Assembly: GCA_038363925.1 (NCBI GenBank) | Contig: JAQQWL010000018.1 | Span: forward strand, 248,001 to 312,000 | Length of the DNA: 64,000 nt | Reading direction: 5' to 3' | Source: Apiospora phragmitis | Lineage: Eukaryota > Ascomycota > Sordariomycetes > Amphisphaeriales > Apiosporaceae | Position numbers and translations under genes: made by a program | Shown here: in pieces, positions 10,692 through 21,009 of the stretch | Layout: each line of letters starts with the position of its first letter | Numbering within the stretch: the stretch's first letter is position 1 | The notes under the pieces: model-generated | What the model was told of the DNA's origin: nothing | Seen by the model: the letters and a program-made list of their open reading frames with translations, nothing else | Database searches by the model: none

Positions 10692-11851
10692 TTGAGCATC
10701 GAGCGAGCAACGCTTCCCTTGCTGCAGCTTGCTAACTGGAAAGAGGACGAAGCCTACGATAACGAGCTACCTCGCTATATCCACTACTCGATTGAGTTTA
10801 AGGTGATATACAATAATAGGGTCCTTTTAAAGGACACAGAGCCAGACCTTGTGCTGGCGCCGGGTGCTTACTGGCTCAAGTACTTGCAACCAAAGCTCGA
10901 GAAACTGGTCGCGGCTAAGCTCCGACGAACTCAGGACTCGGTACAAATTAATAATACGACTATCACAGTCTCTGTACGAAATCGCTCCGCGCGCGATCTC
11001 GTCAAATATTTTAGCGGCTTTAATATTAACTAGAGGCTTATCGAGAAGCAGCTTCGAACATGGGCGCCCCTCTTTCAAAAAGGCAAGCCACTACGACTCG
11101 CGATCGCCTTTACCTACGTAGACATCGCCAGGCCCGGCGACGTATCAACGGGCACCACTACTCGGGGGAGATTATCTGCTACCCAAACAATGCTTACCAG
11201 ACAAACAACGCAGCTACACGCTGAAGTAACGACGGGCCAGCAGACCACCTAGAACGAACTATACGAGCGTATGCGATGCCCAGGGCCTCCGTGCCACCTC
11301 GGACTATACTGCTGGCGCGATAGTGCGAACAGCAAACACTATCGACTACGCACTCATTACTTCCGAAGCCTTATTCGGTATATAGAAGAAGGTTACGCTA
11401 TTAACTGTCATAACGATATACCCGATTTCCTTCGTACCCAGCTCTACGCCGAAGAACAGCAAGATATAAAGCGTAAGTAAAAGCGGAAGCGCGACGTTTC
11501 CCCCGAGATCTTCCATTTATTTAGATTACTAATGTCTTACCTGGCCAATCCAACGAGCAAGCCTCTGAGGAACATCCAGCTAGCAGCCCTAATCCTATTG
11601 CTATTTACGGTTCCAGGGATCGCGCCGTTAAGAGATATTGCGAATGGCAGTGTACTAAGGTGGACGATATAGGACTAAAGTTCGAGTTTCGAAAGGCTCG
11701 AGATTTAACTCTAGCTGAGGGCTTTGACTTGGAGCAGCTGCACGAGGATCAGGATGACCAGTTTCTTCTAGACAAGGGTGTAAAGCGTGGCATTGCGAGA
11801 CGCTTCGTGCGCGATGTAAAGACCTGGGCTAGTCTTTTAAGTAACGAGTAG
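10692..11851 (+). pseudogene. Decayed copy of an uncharacterised fungal repeat-associated gene
   Basis: One reading frame runs from 10692 to about 11650 and is broken only by stops (TAG at 11031-11033, TAG at 11250-11252, TAA at 11478-11480). A second frame then gives 11660-11851. The pieces keep family-like blocks: a DTEPDLVLAPGAYWLKYLQP stretch, IEKQLRTWAPLF after the first stop, MRCPGPPCHLGLYCW, and a SAM-like end with DLEQLHEDQDDQF and KRGIARRFVRD. I recall this combination from a multi-copy uncharacterised family in filamentous ascomycetes, function unknown. The two TAG stops could derive from TGG by C-to-T change on the other strand, as RIP does. It lies back to back with a mariner-type relic. 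Confidence 0.55.
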
Positions 11852-11907
11852 CAAGTAATAAACGACGATATATTGCTTTTATTTATATTTGTTCTAGTTT
11901 TAAGCTT

Positions 11908-12888
11908 CTACGATTCTTTAATAAACAGTCCTGTATGCCGAAAATGTCCCTCTACACTTAACCGTCTTGACCCTACGACGTCTACATACCACTCTAGAAA
12001 AACGGCAAAATCCTGCTGCATTGTATAGAGGTGCCCGTGTCGTTTAATAAAGGCCTTGAGCTCGGCAAAGAACTCTTTAATGGGATTCAAGTCGGGCGAG
12101 TACGGTAACAAGAACAGGAGCTTAACTCCGGCATTGTTACATAGCTGTTAGATTCTATCGGATTAATAAAACGGTGCATTATCCATGATCAGGACAGACT
12201 TCGGTTCCGGCCATCTCCCACATAAAGGCAGAAGCTCTTAAATAAAGTCTTTAAATTCTTTACTATCCGTAAACCCCTGGAAGATACGCGAAAGCATAAT
12301 GCCGTCTTGGGTGTAAGCCGGCAGGATCTGGTACCTACGACTACGGTGGAACCGTGCTATTTGTACGGGTGCCACGCCTTAAGGAGACCACCCGGTTCGT
12401 CGAAATCCCGCACGCTTGTTACAACCCGATTCGTTAATGTACACTAGGTGGTAAGAACGGAAGTCGGATAGAGTATGGCTATAAAAGTCGCGTAGGTCGG
12501 CATTCCGTTCTTCGGCGACGCGTCGGGTAGTTTTCTTAGACCATCCGATGGACGCGAGGGCTCTGCTCACGCTTATTTTCGTCACCTCGACGTCGAACTC
12601 GGCCGCGAGAAATGCGACCATCTCGTCCTGGTACATTTCGGGCCTCTCGATCAAACGATCGCATAGAGCGTCAATCATCGGCGGCGTGATGGTTCGAGGT
12701 CGTCCGACGGCGTTTCGAGGCGCTCTGGTGGTGCGAAAGCATCGCAGGTTCGCTCGGATCGTACGAATAGAACGGGTGCTACACCCAACAGCTTCCGCAA
12801 TCTGTTTATTAGCAAACTGATTACTCTCGATCATGACTTGGGCGCGTTCGTGTGTAGCCTCTGCCAGGTTTGGGGCCATTAATGTCAC
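11908..12888 (-). mobile_element. Tc1/mariner-type transposase relic
   Basis: A single reading frame across 981 bp encodes a mariner-like transposase, broken by four TAA stops (after GFRRTGWSP, after EFKDFI, and twice around the VLIMDNAPFY block). The N-terminus has a homeodomain-like HTH (about residues 15-75) with the linker GRPRTITPPMIDAL. The DDE_3 catalytic core follows: first acidic position in VYINESGC, second in LIMDNAPFY, third region LPYSPDLNPIKEFFAELK. The first catalytic Asp appears as Asn (usually VDESG), a G-to-A change, so the protein would be inactive even without the stops. I could not delimit terminal inverted repeats. Stops and the Asn change are compatible with RIP. Confidence 0.8.
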
Positions 12889-13341
12889 CTTGATGGCGGA
12901 TGCGTGGATGGGGGTTAATGTCTTTGTTCTGGGTGTTCCAAGACAAGAACAAAGGCACGCTTAGGCCACCTGCCGCCTAAAAGCCCCGCCACGGGACGAC
13001 TACCCCCCCCCCCCTCCCCAATACCTGCCTGAGAAGGCTGCTACATTGCGACTATTCACTAGACATTACAACAACAGGCAAATCTCCCTGTGCATCTACC
13101 AATTACATCGCCATACGCCAACGTCAAACACAGGAAAAACGACTCGATTGGCAGGACGTGCAGATCCCGTGACTGGCTCAGCCTCATCACAATTACCCCG
13201 ACAACGTTCGACAATGTGTGCCTTGTGCTGGACTCCTGTTCAGCAGGCCCAGCCCTATGCCTGCATGGCCTCAATCGTCTTTCACACTTCCAACCGATTG
13301 CCTGGTCCTTAGCCGATGCATCAAGCGACATCCAAGCCGTA
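12889..13341. other. Intergenic with a poly-C tract
   Basis: Holds a run of about 13 C near 13004-13016 and the probable promoter of the NLR gene. The frame can be extended upstream to 13090, but those residues do not resemble the family N-terminus. Confidence 0.4.
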
Positions 13342-16247
13342 ATGGCTGAAGTATTCGCTACTGCAGCCAGCGCCCTTGCCGTTGCTGAATTGACTGCGAA
13401 AGTCATCGAGCTTTGTGTACAATACTCGAAAGATGTCGCAAGCGCGAGGGCTGACATACAACAAATCGTAACTACGGTAACCTGCCTGTATAGCGTCATC
13501 GAGGATGTACAGCAGCTTTTGAAAGGACCCCATAGATGTAAGCTTCTCTCGACAGAGAAGCTCGATGGCGCGCTTCGAGACGGGCAATTACAACTCATCA
13601 GCCTCCATCAGAAGTTGACTTCGAGTAAAACGACGCCATTTGGGTTCAGCACATGGAAATGGCCGTTCCAAGCCAAGGACGTCGACAAGGTTGTCACTCA
13701 TCTAAGGGGATGTAGCCAAACAATATCCTTGGCCTTACAGGTTGATCAAATGTAAGTCGCTTCTTCCGGTCTAGGTCTATTCTTAACTGCTTACAACGTA
13801 TACCTACAGGACCGTTCTTCTTACCATCGATCAAAAACTTGTCCTCGGGAAACTCCCCGTCGCACAAGGAGCTACCTTCGACTCCCATGCCGAAGAACCT
13901 AATCCAATCTGCCTTCGAGACACTCGAGTCGATCTGTTGCGCGAAATCGACGAATGGATCCAGTCTCCGAACGCCGAAGCGATGTTCTGGCTCAATGGCA
14001 TGGCAGGAACGGGCAAGTCGACTATCTCGCGTACCCTAGCGCATACTGCCTCCACGGGCGGGTTTCTTGGTGCTAGCTTCTTCTTCAAACGTGGTGAAGG
14101 GGATCGTGGCGGCGTCTCTAAGTTCATCTCCACCCTGGCAGCGCAGCTGTGCTCACGGGAACCGGCTGTTATACCGCACATCCAAGCTGCTATCGATTCC
14201 GACCCTGCGATCTTCGGAAACGCGATGCGAGAACAAATCGAGAAGCTTCTATTTCAACCGCTATCGAAAATTTCCGGAGCTGCTTATAAAGACCGTGCTC
14301 TTCTAATTGTCGTCGACGCCCTTGACGAGTGCGAGCGCGAGGAGGATATTAGACACCTTATTTACTTGTTCTCGGGCTCGAAAAGACTAAAATCGCCACG
14401 ACTCAAGATCTTTCTTACCAGCAGACCCGAGCTTCCCATCCGTCTTGGCTTTACTGCGATCAAAGGAGCATACCAAGATCTTGTTCTTCACGAGGTTGCT
14501 GGGCCTGTTATTGAGCGGGATATCCGCGCTTTCATCGAAAGTGAGCTCACACAGGTCAGGAATACGTATAATGCTTCCGTGCCAGACAATCGACACGTAC
14601 CCGCCACATGGCCGCGCGAAGCTGACATTCAAACTCTGGTCAAGATGGCGGTGCCACTGTTCATCTTCGCCGCTACCGTCTGTCGCTTTATCGGTGATCG
14701 CAGACTTGGCAGCCCGGATAAAAAGCTTCGAAGGGTTTTAGAACAACACACTACAGGTCTAGAATCCAAACTTAATGCTACGTATTTGCCTGTTTTGGAA
14801 CAGCTGGTCTCCGGTCTTTCAGAACAGGAGCAAAAAGATGCGTTGAGATCGTTCCGCAATGTCGTCGGTTCGATCGTGGTGCTTGCTAGTCCCCTTTCTG
14901 CTTCGGCTCTGGCTCAGTTGCTTGACACTACTTTGGACGACGTGCTAAATAATCTAGACTTACTTTATTCCGTTCTCAGTATCCCCGATTCATCTGAACA
15001 ACCGATCCGGTTGCTGCATCTATCCTTCCGCGACTTCCTTCTCGACCCGGAGAAGCGAGAGAGCAACCAGTTCTGGATTGATGAGAAAGAGGTCCATCGT
15101 CGGCTAGCCACGGAATGTCTGCGAGTCATGAATAGCTCGCTGCGGACGGATATCTGCCAAGTACAAGCACCAGGGACGACACTCTCCGATATCGACCCCC
15201 AGCGAATCAGGGAGCACCTGCGGCCAGAGATACAGTATGCCTGCCGCTACTGGGTTTACCACCTAGAACATTCAGGCACACAGCTCTCCGATAGTGACGA
15301 GGTATACAAATTCTTAACCCGTCACTTCCTCCACTGGCTAGAAGCGCTCAGTTTAATGAACAGAGTTTCGGAAAGCTTAGAAATTCTAGCTACGATAAAA
15401 GGCCTCACTGTAAGTTATAAATTAATTCGTTTCGTTAGGTAGCTAATATCCGTTGAAGTCAAGTCCTACTAAACAACTCGACGCTTTCTTCGACGATGCG
15501 AACCGCTTTATTCTAGCTAACGTTTCTACTATCCAAGTTGCCCCTCTTCAAGTCTATTCATCTGGCCTCCTCTTCGCCCCGAAACAGAGCGTAATCCGCG
15601 CTACATTTCAAGATCTTATCCCACAATGGATCTTGCACCAGCCAGTAGTAGATGACAAGTGGAATAATTGCCGCCAGACGCTCGAGGGCCACAGCTCCTA
15701 CGTCAGCTCGGTGGCGTTCTCGCCCGACAGCAAGCTGGTGGCGTCGGCGTCGTACGACAAGACGGTCAAGGTCTGGGACGCGCAGACGGGCCAAGAGAAG
15801 CAGACGCTCGAGGGCCACAGTTCTTCGGTCAGCTCGGTAGCGTTCTCGCCCGACAGCAAGCTGGTGGCGTCGGCGTCGCGCGACAACACGGTCAAGGTCT
15901 GGGACGCGCAGACGGGCCAAGAGAAGCAGACCACCCACATAGGCACTACTTCCTCTACATTATCATTTAGCCCGGACTCTTCACATCTTCTCACCGCTGT
16001 TGGTGCTATTCCCGTTGGTAGCCAACCTAGCCAGCCATCACCTCCACCGCGCAAGATTGCACGCCTCGGCTATGGTATCAGCGAGGATCGCAGCTGGATA
16101 ACTTGGTATGGAAATTATCTGTTATGGTTACCGCCTGATTTCCGGCCAGTATTATCCGCTGTTGCCGGCTCTTTGATTACGATCGGCTGTGCTTCGGGGA
16201 GGGTGGTTTTTATAGAATACGACATGGAAGGGGTTGGGAAGCAGTAA
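13342..16247 (+). CDS. NACHT-WD40 STAND (NLR-like) receptor, about 932 aa
   Basis: Fungal NOD-like receptor of the HET-E/HNWD type: an N-terminal effector domain, a NACHT NTPase switch and a WD40 sensor. Exons by my reading are 13342-13751, 13810-15409 and 15459-16247, with introns of 58 bp (GTAAGT...CAG) and 49 bp (GTAAGT...AAG, branch GCTAATA; acceptor less certain). The N-terminus (MAEVFATAASALAVAELTAK) matches the Helo-like/fungal STAND N-terminal domain. Walker A is GMAGTGKS (residues 200-207), Walker B LLIVVDALDE (about 301-310), and the sensor LTSRPE follows. The start was chosen at MAEVF because the 84 upstream residues look non-family. WD40 consists of two almost identical 42-residue repeats (743-784, 785-826) and degenerate remains after them. 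Two repeats cannot close a propeller, so the array looks contracted. Such genes mediate heterokaryon incompatibility or xenorecognition. Confidence 0.85.
15675..15926 (+). repeat. Two near-identical 126-bp WD40-coding repeats
   Basis: Units 15675-15800 and 15801-15926 are head-to-tail and differ at few positions. The changes fall in the codons for SY/SS after GHS, Y/R in ASA(S)xD, and K/N beside it. Third-base identity is also high, so the copies are recent or homogenised. Their G+C is clearly above that of the flanking exon. Confidence 0.9.
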
Positions 16248-16889
16248 TTCTTGTGCAATTTCTATTCTAGGGCTTCTACTCTTTATCTTCTTTTTTCTAC
16301 TACCTTTGAAAATGGAGGGTTCCAGGGAGCGCCGTCAATTTATAGACCGCTTCGCCTTCGTTGGGGGACCAGGAAGATTCTAGACACAGGTCCGAAATGA
16401 GTAATATTTGTTGCCACCGTAAAGCAGGAGGGGTATATGCCAAATCTATCTAGTGGCGCCAGCCCTCAATCAATCGATAGAATTGAAAAGGGCCATGCCG
16501 GCTTCTTCATGGTGCTCAATTTGGGATGCTGGAACATTCCTCGAAAAGGGGTCATGTACGTATGCTTTTGAGGTAATGCCTTCATGTGGTTATATAGAAA
16601 GCAGCGTGGAGCTAATTCGCGACCCCGCGCCATTAGGGTCAACTGTCCTCGTAATTGATTACCTAAGAGCCTATATGGGATTACAGGTACATGCCAAGCC
16701 TTGGAAGAGTACAAATTCAGGCACCTGGTCAGCGAGTAAGCGTCACTGTGCACCTGTCCCAAAAGGGAAAGTGGTCCGAGCGGAAAGAGATTCTCGGCCC
16801 ACTATCAAGGAAGCCGATTTCGTTACCTGCTGTATATAGTACATCCAAGAAAGACACGACAAAAGCACCTTGCTATTGCGTCTCGTTCT
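16248..16889. other. No recognised gene
   Basis: 3' flank of the NLR gene and the ragged end of the ankyrin fragment; nothing else supported. Confidence 0.35.
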
Positions 16890-17026
16890 TGGACCCTTCG
16901 ACACTCGCCCGTGCTCGAGAAGGACTTCCGCCATGTCCGTCCGTCCCGTCATGACCGCCCGCTGTAGCGGCGTGTAGCCCTGCGCGTCAAGTCCGTTGAT
17001 AGCGACGTCGTAGCGCTGCAGTAGTA

Positions 17027-17071
17027 CCATCCCCCACCACACCTCCGGACACACCAGCACTCCGGACTAGT
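17027..17071 (+). repeat. Left terminal inverted repeat of the pogo element
   Basis: Begins ccatcccccaccacacctcc and ends ggactagt. It pairs with the reverse complement of 19190-19233 with a single one-base length difference in the C run. Confidence 0.9.
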
Positions 17072-17331
17072 AAAATAACAACAACCCCTTTAACTTCTGT
17101 ATAAGTGTATTAACCAACTAACCATGTAATTAAGGTGTTATTTACATAGTTTTAATCAGAATCTCTTGCTCTATAAGTGCCATGAAGTTATTGGAGATGT
17201 GGCGTCTTGGCATCGGTGTTTCGGCTCTTAGAAGTCCGCGCCGATTGCAGAATTATCTGTATTTTGAGATGTGTGCGCCCCCTGACTAGAGACTCTTGCT
17301 CCTTATACACGAGGTATCAGAACCAGCCAAA

Positions 17332-19087
17332 ATGCCTTCCCCCAGCTATACCGAGGACCAGCTAGTCGATACTATATTCGACATTACAGACAACGGCCTC
17401 TCCCTATCGAAATCGGCCCAGAAGCATGGGATTCCCAAGCAGACCCTTTCTGACCGGATGAGGGGCAAGGGAAGCAAGGAGGAGTATAGTCGTGATCAGA
17501 GACTATCGGAGAATGAAGAGAAGAGACTAGTCGACTGGATTCTGCGCCAAGAGAGCCTCGGATATGCCCCCTCCCACTCTCAAATCCGGGCCTACGTAGT
17601 CTCGATTTTGAGCAGGAATGGGGAAGACCTGGAGGCGCACCCTTGGGGGTTAATTGGGTGGCGAGGTTCGTGAAACGCACCGAGAGTATATCGAATAAGA
17701 TGGGCCGGCGTCAGGAGGCAGTTCGGTTCAATAATTTCACCCCCAAGGCCGTCAAATGGTACTTCGATATCAGAGAAGGAATATGGCTGGATCAAGCCAC
17801 AGAACACAGTCAATGTCGATAAGGGAGGCATCATGGCTGGGTTTGGTATGCCCCTGAATTCTCTGGCCAATTCTGAACCTATACTGACTCTCTCAAAGGA
17901 CTGGATAGCTTGGTTGTTGGCTCTTCTGATATGAAACAGAAGGCCTTGCTGAAAGGGGCGCAAACCAGGGCCTGGACCTCCTTTATCGAGGCAGTAACAG
18001 CAGATGGTCGAGCACTCAAGCCAGGAATTATTTTCAAGGGAAAGGACCTCCAGAAGCAGTGGTTCGTTGAGCAGTTCCGGACTATAGCAGACTGGTATTA
18101 TATTACCAGCCCCAATGGGTGGATAGATCACCACATTGCTATAGAGTGGCTCAACCAGGTATACCTGCCACAAACCAAGCCGGCCGACGAAGGAGAAGCT
18201 CGATTGATTATACTAGATGGTCATGGGAGTCACGCACAGGTGAGAGCTTATTTTTCCGATTTTCCTACGTCTGGATTCTGCGATCCTAAGTTGCTGACCC
18301 CTTTTCCAGGATGAGTGGATGGCGACCTGCTTCCTGAACAACGTATACTGTTGTTATCTGCCGGCACATACTAGCCATGGCCTCCAGCCCCTGGATAATG
18401 GGCCATTCAACGCCCTGAAGGCAGCGTATAGGCGAGAGCTCGAGAAGCTGGCTGTATTAACCGATTCCGCACCAGTTGATAAGGTTAACTTTATTAGAGC
18501 CTATTCGGCGGCCAGGTCGGTTAGTCTGACCGAGAAGAATATAAAGTCGGGGTGGAAGGTAACTGGGAATTGGCCAATCTCACGAACTAAGGCCTTGAGC
18601 CACCCAGAAATACAGCCGGACCTGGTTGATACACCCCTGGCAGATGAGGGAGGATGGCGCAGCCCCTGACTCGCCTCGCACGCCGAGAAACGGCCGCCAG
18701 ATCAGAGATCTGGCTATAGGAAAGAGCCCCCTGACTCGCCGACTATTCGGAAAGATGGCCTCTAGTTACGAGTATCAACAGGCCGAGTTAGCAGTTAAGG
18801 ATGCTACTATAGCAAGACTGGAGGAAGAACTGGCTCGAGCCAAGCGCGGAAGGACTAGACGGGCTATACCAAACCCCAACAAGCGCTTTATGGACTTGGC
18901 AGAGGCGCTGGGGGCCCCTGGACAAGAGGAGGTTATAGTCGTGGAAGAGGAGCCCCTTCGTCGCAGAAGGAGGGCTCGAGAGGTTGCGGTGGTAGAGGAG
19001 GAGGAAGAGGACGAGGAGGAGGAGATTGAGCCACCTCAGATCATGACTAGATCTGGTCGCATGGTGAAGCGGCGTAGACTGTCTTAA
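17332..19087 (+). pseudogene. pogo-type transposase, frameshifted
   Basis: Encodes an N-terminal psq HTH (MPSPSYTEDQLVDTIFDI...), a CENP-B/Tc5-type HTH (LVDWILRQESLGYAPSHSQI) and a DDE_1 core. The catalytic Asp positions are visible in NTVNVDKGGIMAGFG, LIILDGHGSHAQ and GLQPLDNGPFN. The C-terminus is coiled-coil and Glu-rich, ending TRSGRMVKRRR. Two introns fit (17846-17898, GTATGC...AAG; 18240-18309, GTGAGA...CAG). Three frame changes break it: near 17640, near 17770 and near 18650. The DDE residues survive, so inactivation is by indels rather than by RIP-type stops. Confidence 0.85.
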
Positions 19088-19189
19088 AGAGCTTGAAATT
19101 CTGATTAAAACTAGCTATATAACACTCTGATTGATTGACTATAACCTGTTTTTATCTATAAGTGAACATGTGGTGTTTTAGCTTATTTA

Positions 19190-19233
19190 ACTAGTCCGGA
19201 GTGCTGGTGTGTCCGGAGGTGTGGTGGGGATGG
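19190..19233 (-). repeat. Right terminal inverted repeat of the pogo element
   Basis: Inverse of the left end, reading actagtccgg ... ggtggggatgg up to the flanking TA. Confidence 0.9.
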
Positions 19234-19373
19234 TAGTCGAAGGGTGTCCATCGAGCCACCCGCCACCGCGAGATGTAGAAGAGGTGCGCTGGTTTCGGGC
19301 AGCACGGACGGGCCTTGCTGTTGCTGCTGTTCGCCGACGCTCATGTTGGACTGGTACTTCGAAGACGCTGCCG

Positions 19374-20737
19374 ATGGGCATGTTGTTGGCATCGGATCGG
19401 CTGTTGTGGTACCAGGACAGATACCTCGCCATTCTAGCGCGCCCGAACGCGCTCCAGCAGCTATTTTACTATTCAAAGGCCCTTTCCGCTTCGGAGCCCT
19501 TTGAATCGGCCTGGGAATCGATCATAACTTTGTTTGATCCGTTGCTTGGCTCTGGTAGTCAACGCTCGCGTCTCCTACCTATTGACTTCGCTTTTATTAA
19601 AGCTCAATGTATTATGTTGAGCGGCAAACGTGGCGATGAATGTCAAACTTCAGTGACAGACTTCCTCGGCAACCTTGATAACCACACTAGCAGAACTACT
19701 CGAAACTGGATGGAAAGCGGGTAAGTTATTCACGCACTTCGGATGCCGTGCAATAGTTGACAGTGAACAGTTACTACATTGGAATCTCCAATTGCTGCGC
19801 CTTGTTATGTTGGGGCAAGGAGAGTAGCAGTTCCATCTACGAGACCATCCGGACCAGAAGAAAATCAGGCTCCCGCAAGGAAGATGACGAGCAATACAAG
19901 AACAGGGAGATCCCCGACCCCAACCACCCTGACAACGCAAAGGGCCTGGAACAAGCTCGTTGTCTTGCCGAAGGGACGTACAACAATTTTTTCTCTAGAT
20001 TTGCCGACCCTAATATTTTGCCTTACCTACATACCATACTCGTATTCCATCGCTATCTGATTCTTTTCCCATCAGCTATGAGTCTGCTCGAGACAACGTT
20101 CCCTTGGAAACTGGTATCAGCGCTTCTCAATTCTTTTCTGCATTCGTACCACGAATATGAGAGAATTCAAAGTGACGAGTTCCCGAGGCCGGTCAAACAA
20201 TCACCCAGACCACTCCCAGAAGACTTCGCCCTCCGGGGTTTAGTTTGGGCCGACAAGTACTTCCCGCCCGATTGGTTCTCCAATAACAAGATTGACGATG
20301 ACGAGAAGTATTTCGAGGTCGCCTCTATGACGGATGAGCGAAAGGAGAGGGTTCTTTGGCTCGGCATTTCTATTGCGCGGCATGGCAAGTGGCTGCTTTA
20401 TGACGACAAATCTCACCAGTTCTCTGTCCCTTCTCGATTCGAACAGGATATCAATATCATGAGTGTTAATACCGAAATGGACATGGTCTCCGAGCTCAAC
20501 CTGTCACGAGCGTCCACGCTTGTCCCATATTTAGCCGGCAACAAGGCAATGGGCAAAGCCGAGAAAGGCGACAAAGATATACCGGATATCGAGGATTCCA
20601 GCCGATATGGCGAGACATCCCATCTTTGGACCAGGCTATCACATTACGCTGAGAATTTTGCGGGGTGGTGTGGGTGTTGGTGTGGACGTCGAAATAAACA
20701 TCCTCCGTGCACGAGAGCTCCGAAGCCTCGACGATAG
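19374..20737 (+). CDS. EST1-type DNA/RNA-binding domain protein, short form
   Basis: Two exons, 19374-19720 and 19771-20737, with a 50-bp intron (GTAAGT...ACAG) that joins in phase 2. The first exon has LAILARPNALQQLFYYSKAL, then FESAWESIITLFDPLL, the pattern of the helical EST1/SMG5-7 domain. The second has FADPNILPYLHTILVFHRYL and the C-terminal PEDFALRGLVWADKYFPPDW block, then ERKERVLWLGISIARHGKW. EST1 proteins act in telomerase recruitment and SMG5-7 in nonsense-mediated decay. Filamentous fungi also have many uncharacterised paralogues of this kind. The 14-3-3-like N-terminal part of EST1 is missing, so this is either a truncated paralogue or the 5' end was lost when the ankyrin gene and transposon became its neighbours. 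Exact start uncertain. Confidence 0.55.
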
Positions 20738-21009
20738 CTAGAGGGAGACTGAAACTTGGTTCCGTAAGAAATTTTCAAAGTAGCCATTCTATGAAAGGGA
20801 ATGTGTTCTGACCACCAATTTTGGAGTTCGATCAACAAGCATCTTTTTTTGCAACAGAGACTACAGAGACTGCAGCATGAATATTGGATGGTGGAAGAAG
20901 CGGGTTAAGGGGGTGGCTGGTGTCAGCCACGGGAGAAGGTGGCTGTGCTACATGGGGCCGCGCTTCCAGTTCAATTGCAGTCAGAGCTCGTAACAGCAAC
21001 AAATCTCAT

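Larger units (their letters stand above)
17027..19233 (+). mobile_element. pogo/Fot1-type DNA transposon, 2207 bp, TA duplication
   Basis: Bounded by near-perfect terminal inverted repeats of about 44 bp and flanked by TA at 17025-17026 and 19234-19235, as expected for Tc1/mariner/pogo elements. It carries one degenerate transposase gene on the plus strand. The near-identical ends and clean junction point to a fairly recent insertion, although the transposase already holds frameshifts, so it may have moved by trans-activation or decayed since. Confidence 0.9.
16890..19476 (-). pseudogene. Ankyrin-repeat gene split by a pogo transposon
   Basis: Read on the minus strand, 19476-19236 carries APLLHLAVAGGSMDTLR, the first part of an ankyrin repeat. 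17024-16890 carries LQRYDVAINGLDAQGYTPL and QRAVMTGRTDMAEVLLEHG, the rest of that repeat and the next. Between them lies a 2207-bp transposon. Removing the element plus one copy of its TA duplication joins the halves in frame within a Leu codon, so the gene was interrupted by this insertion. Upstream residues include a short poly-Gln run (QQQQQ). After LLEHG the frame loses ankyrin character, so the gene was either already truncated or has an intron there. Ankyrin arrays are protein-binding scaffolds and often serve as STAND sensor domains, which fits the NLR neighbour. The 5' part overlaps the EST1-like gene on the other strand. Confidence 0.75.

Noticed and set aside
13059..13598. Cys/Ser-rich minus-strand frame resembling a secreted protein
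   Set aside because: Antisense to the NLR N-terminal domain; no signal peptide at a real ATG.
15558..16054. Minus-strand frames over the WD40 repeats
   Set aside because: They are repetitive Arg/Leu-rich shadows of the high-G+C WD40 coding repeats.
19209..19373. Extended N-terminus for the EST1-like gene
   Set aside because: These codons are antisense to the ankyrin repeat and include transposon end sequence, so they are not part of the EST1-type domain.
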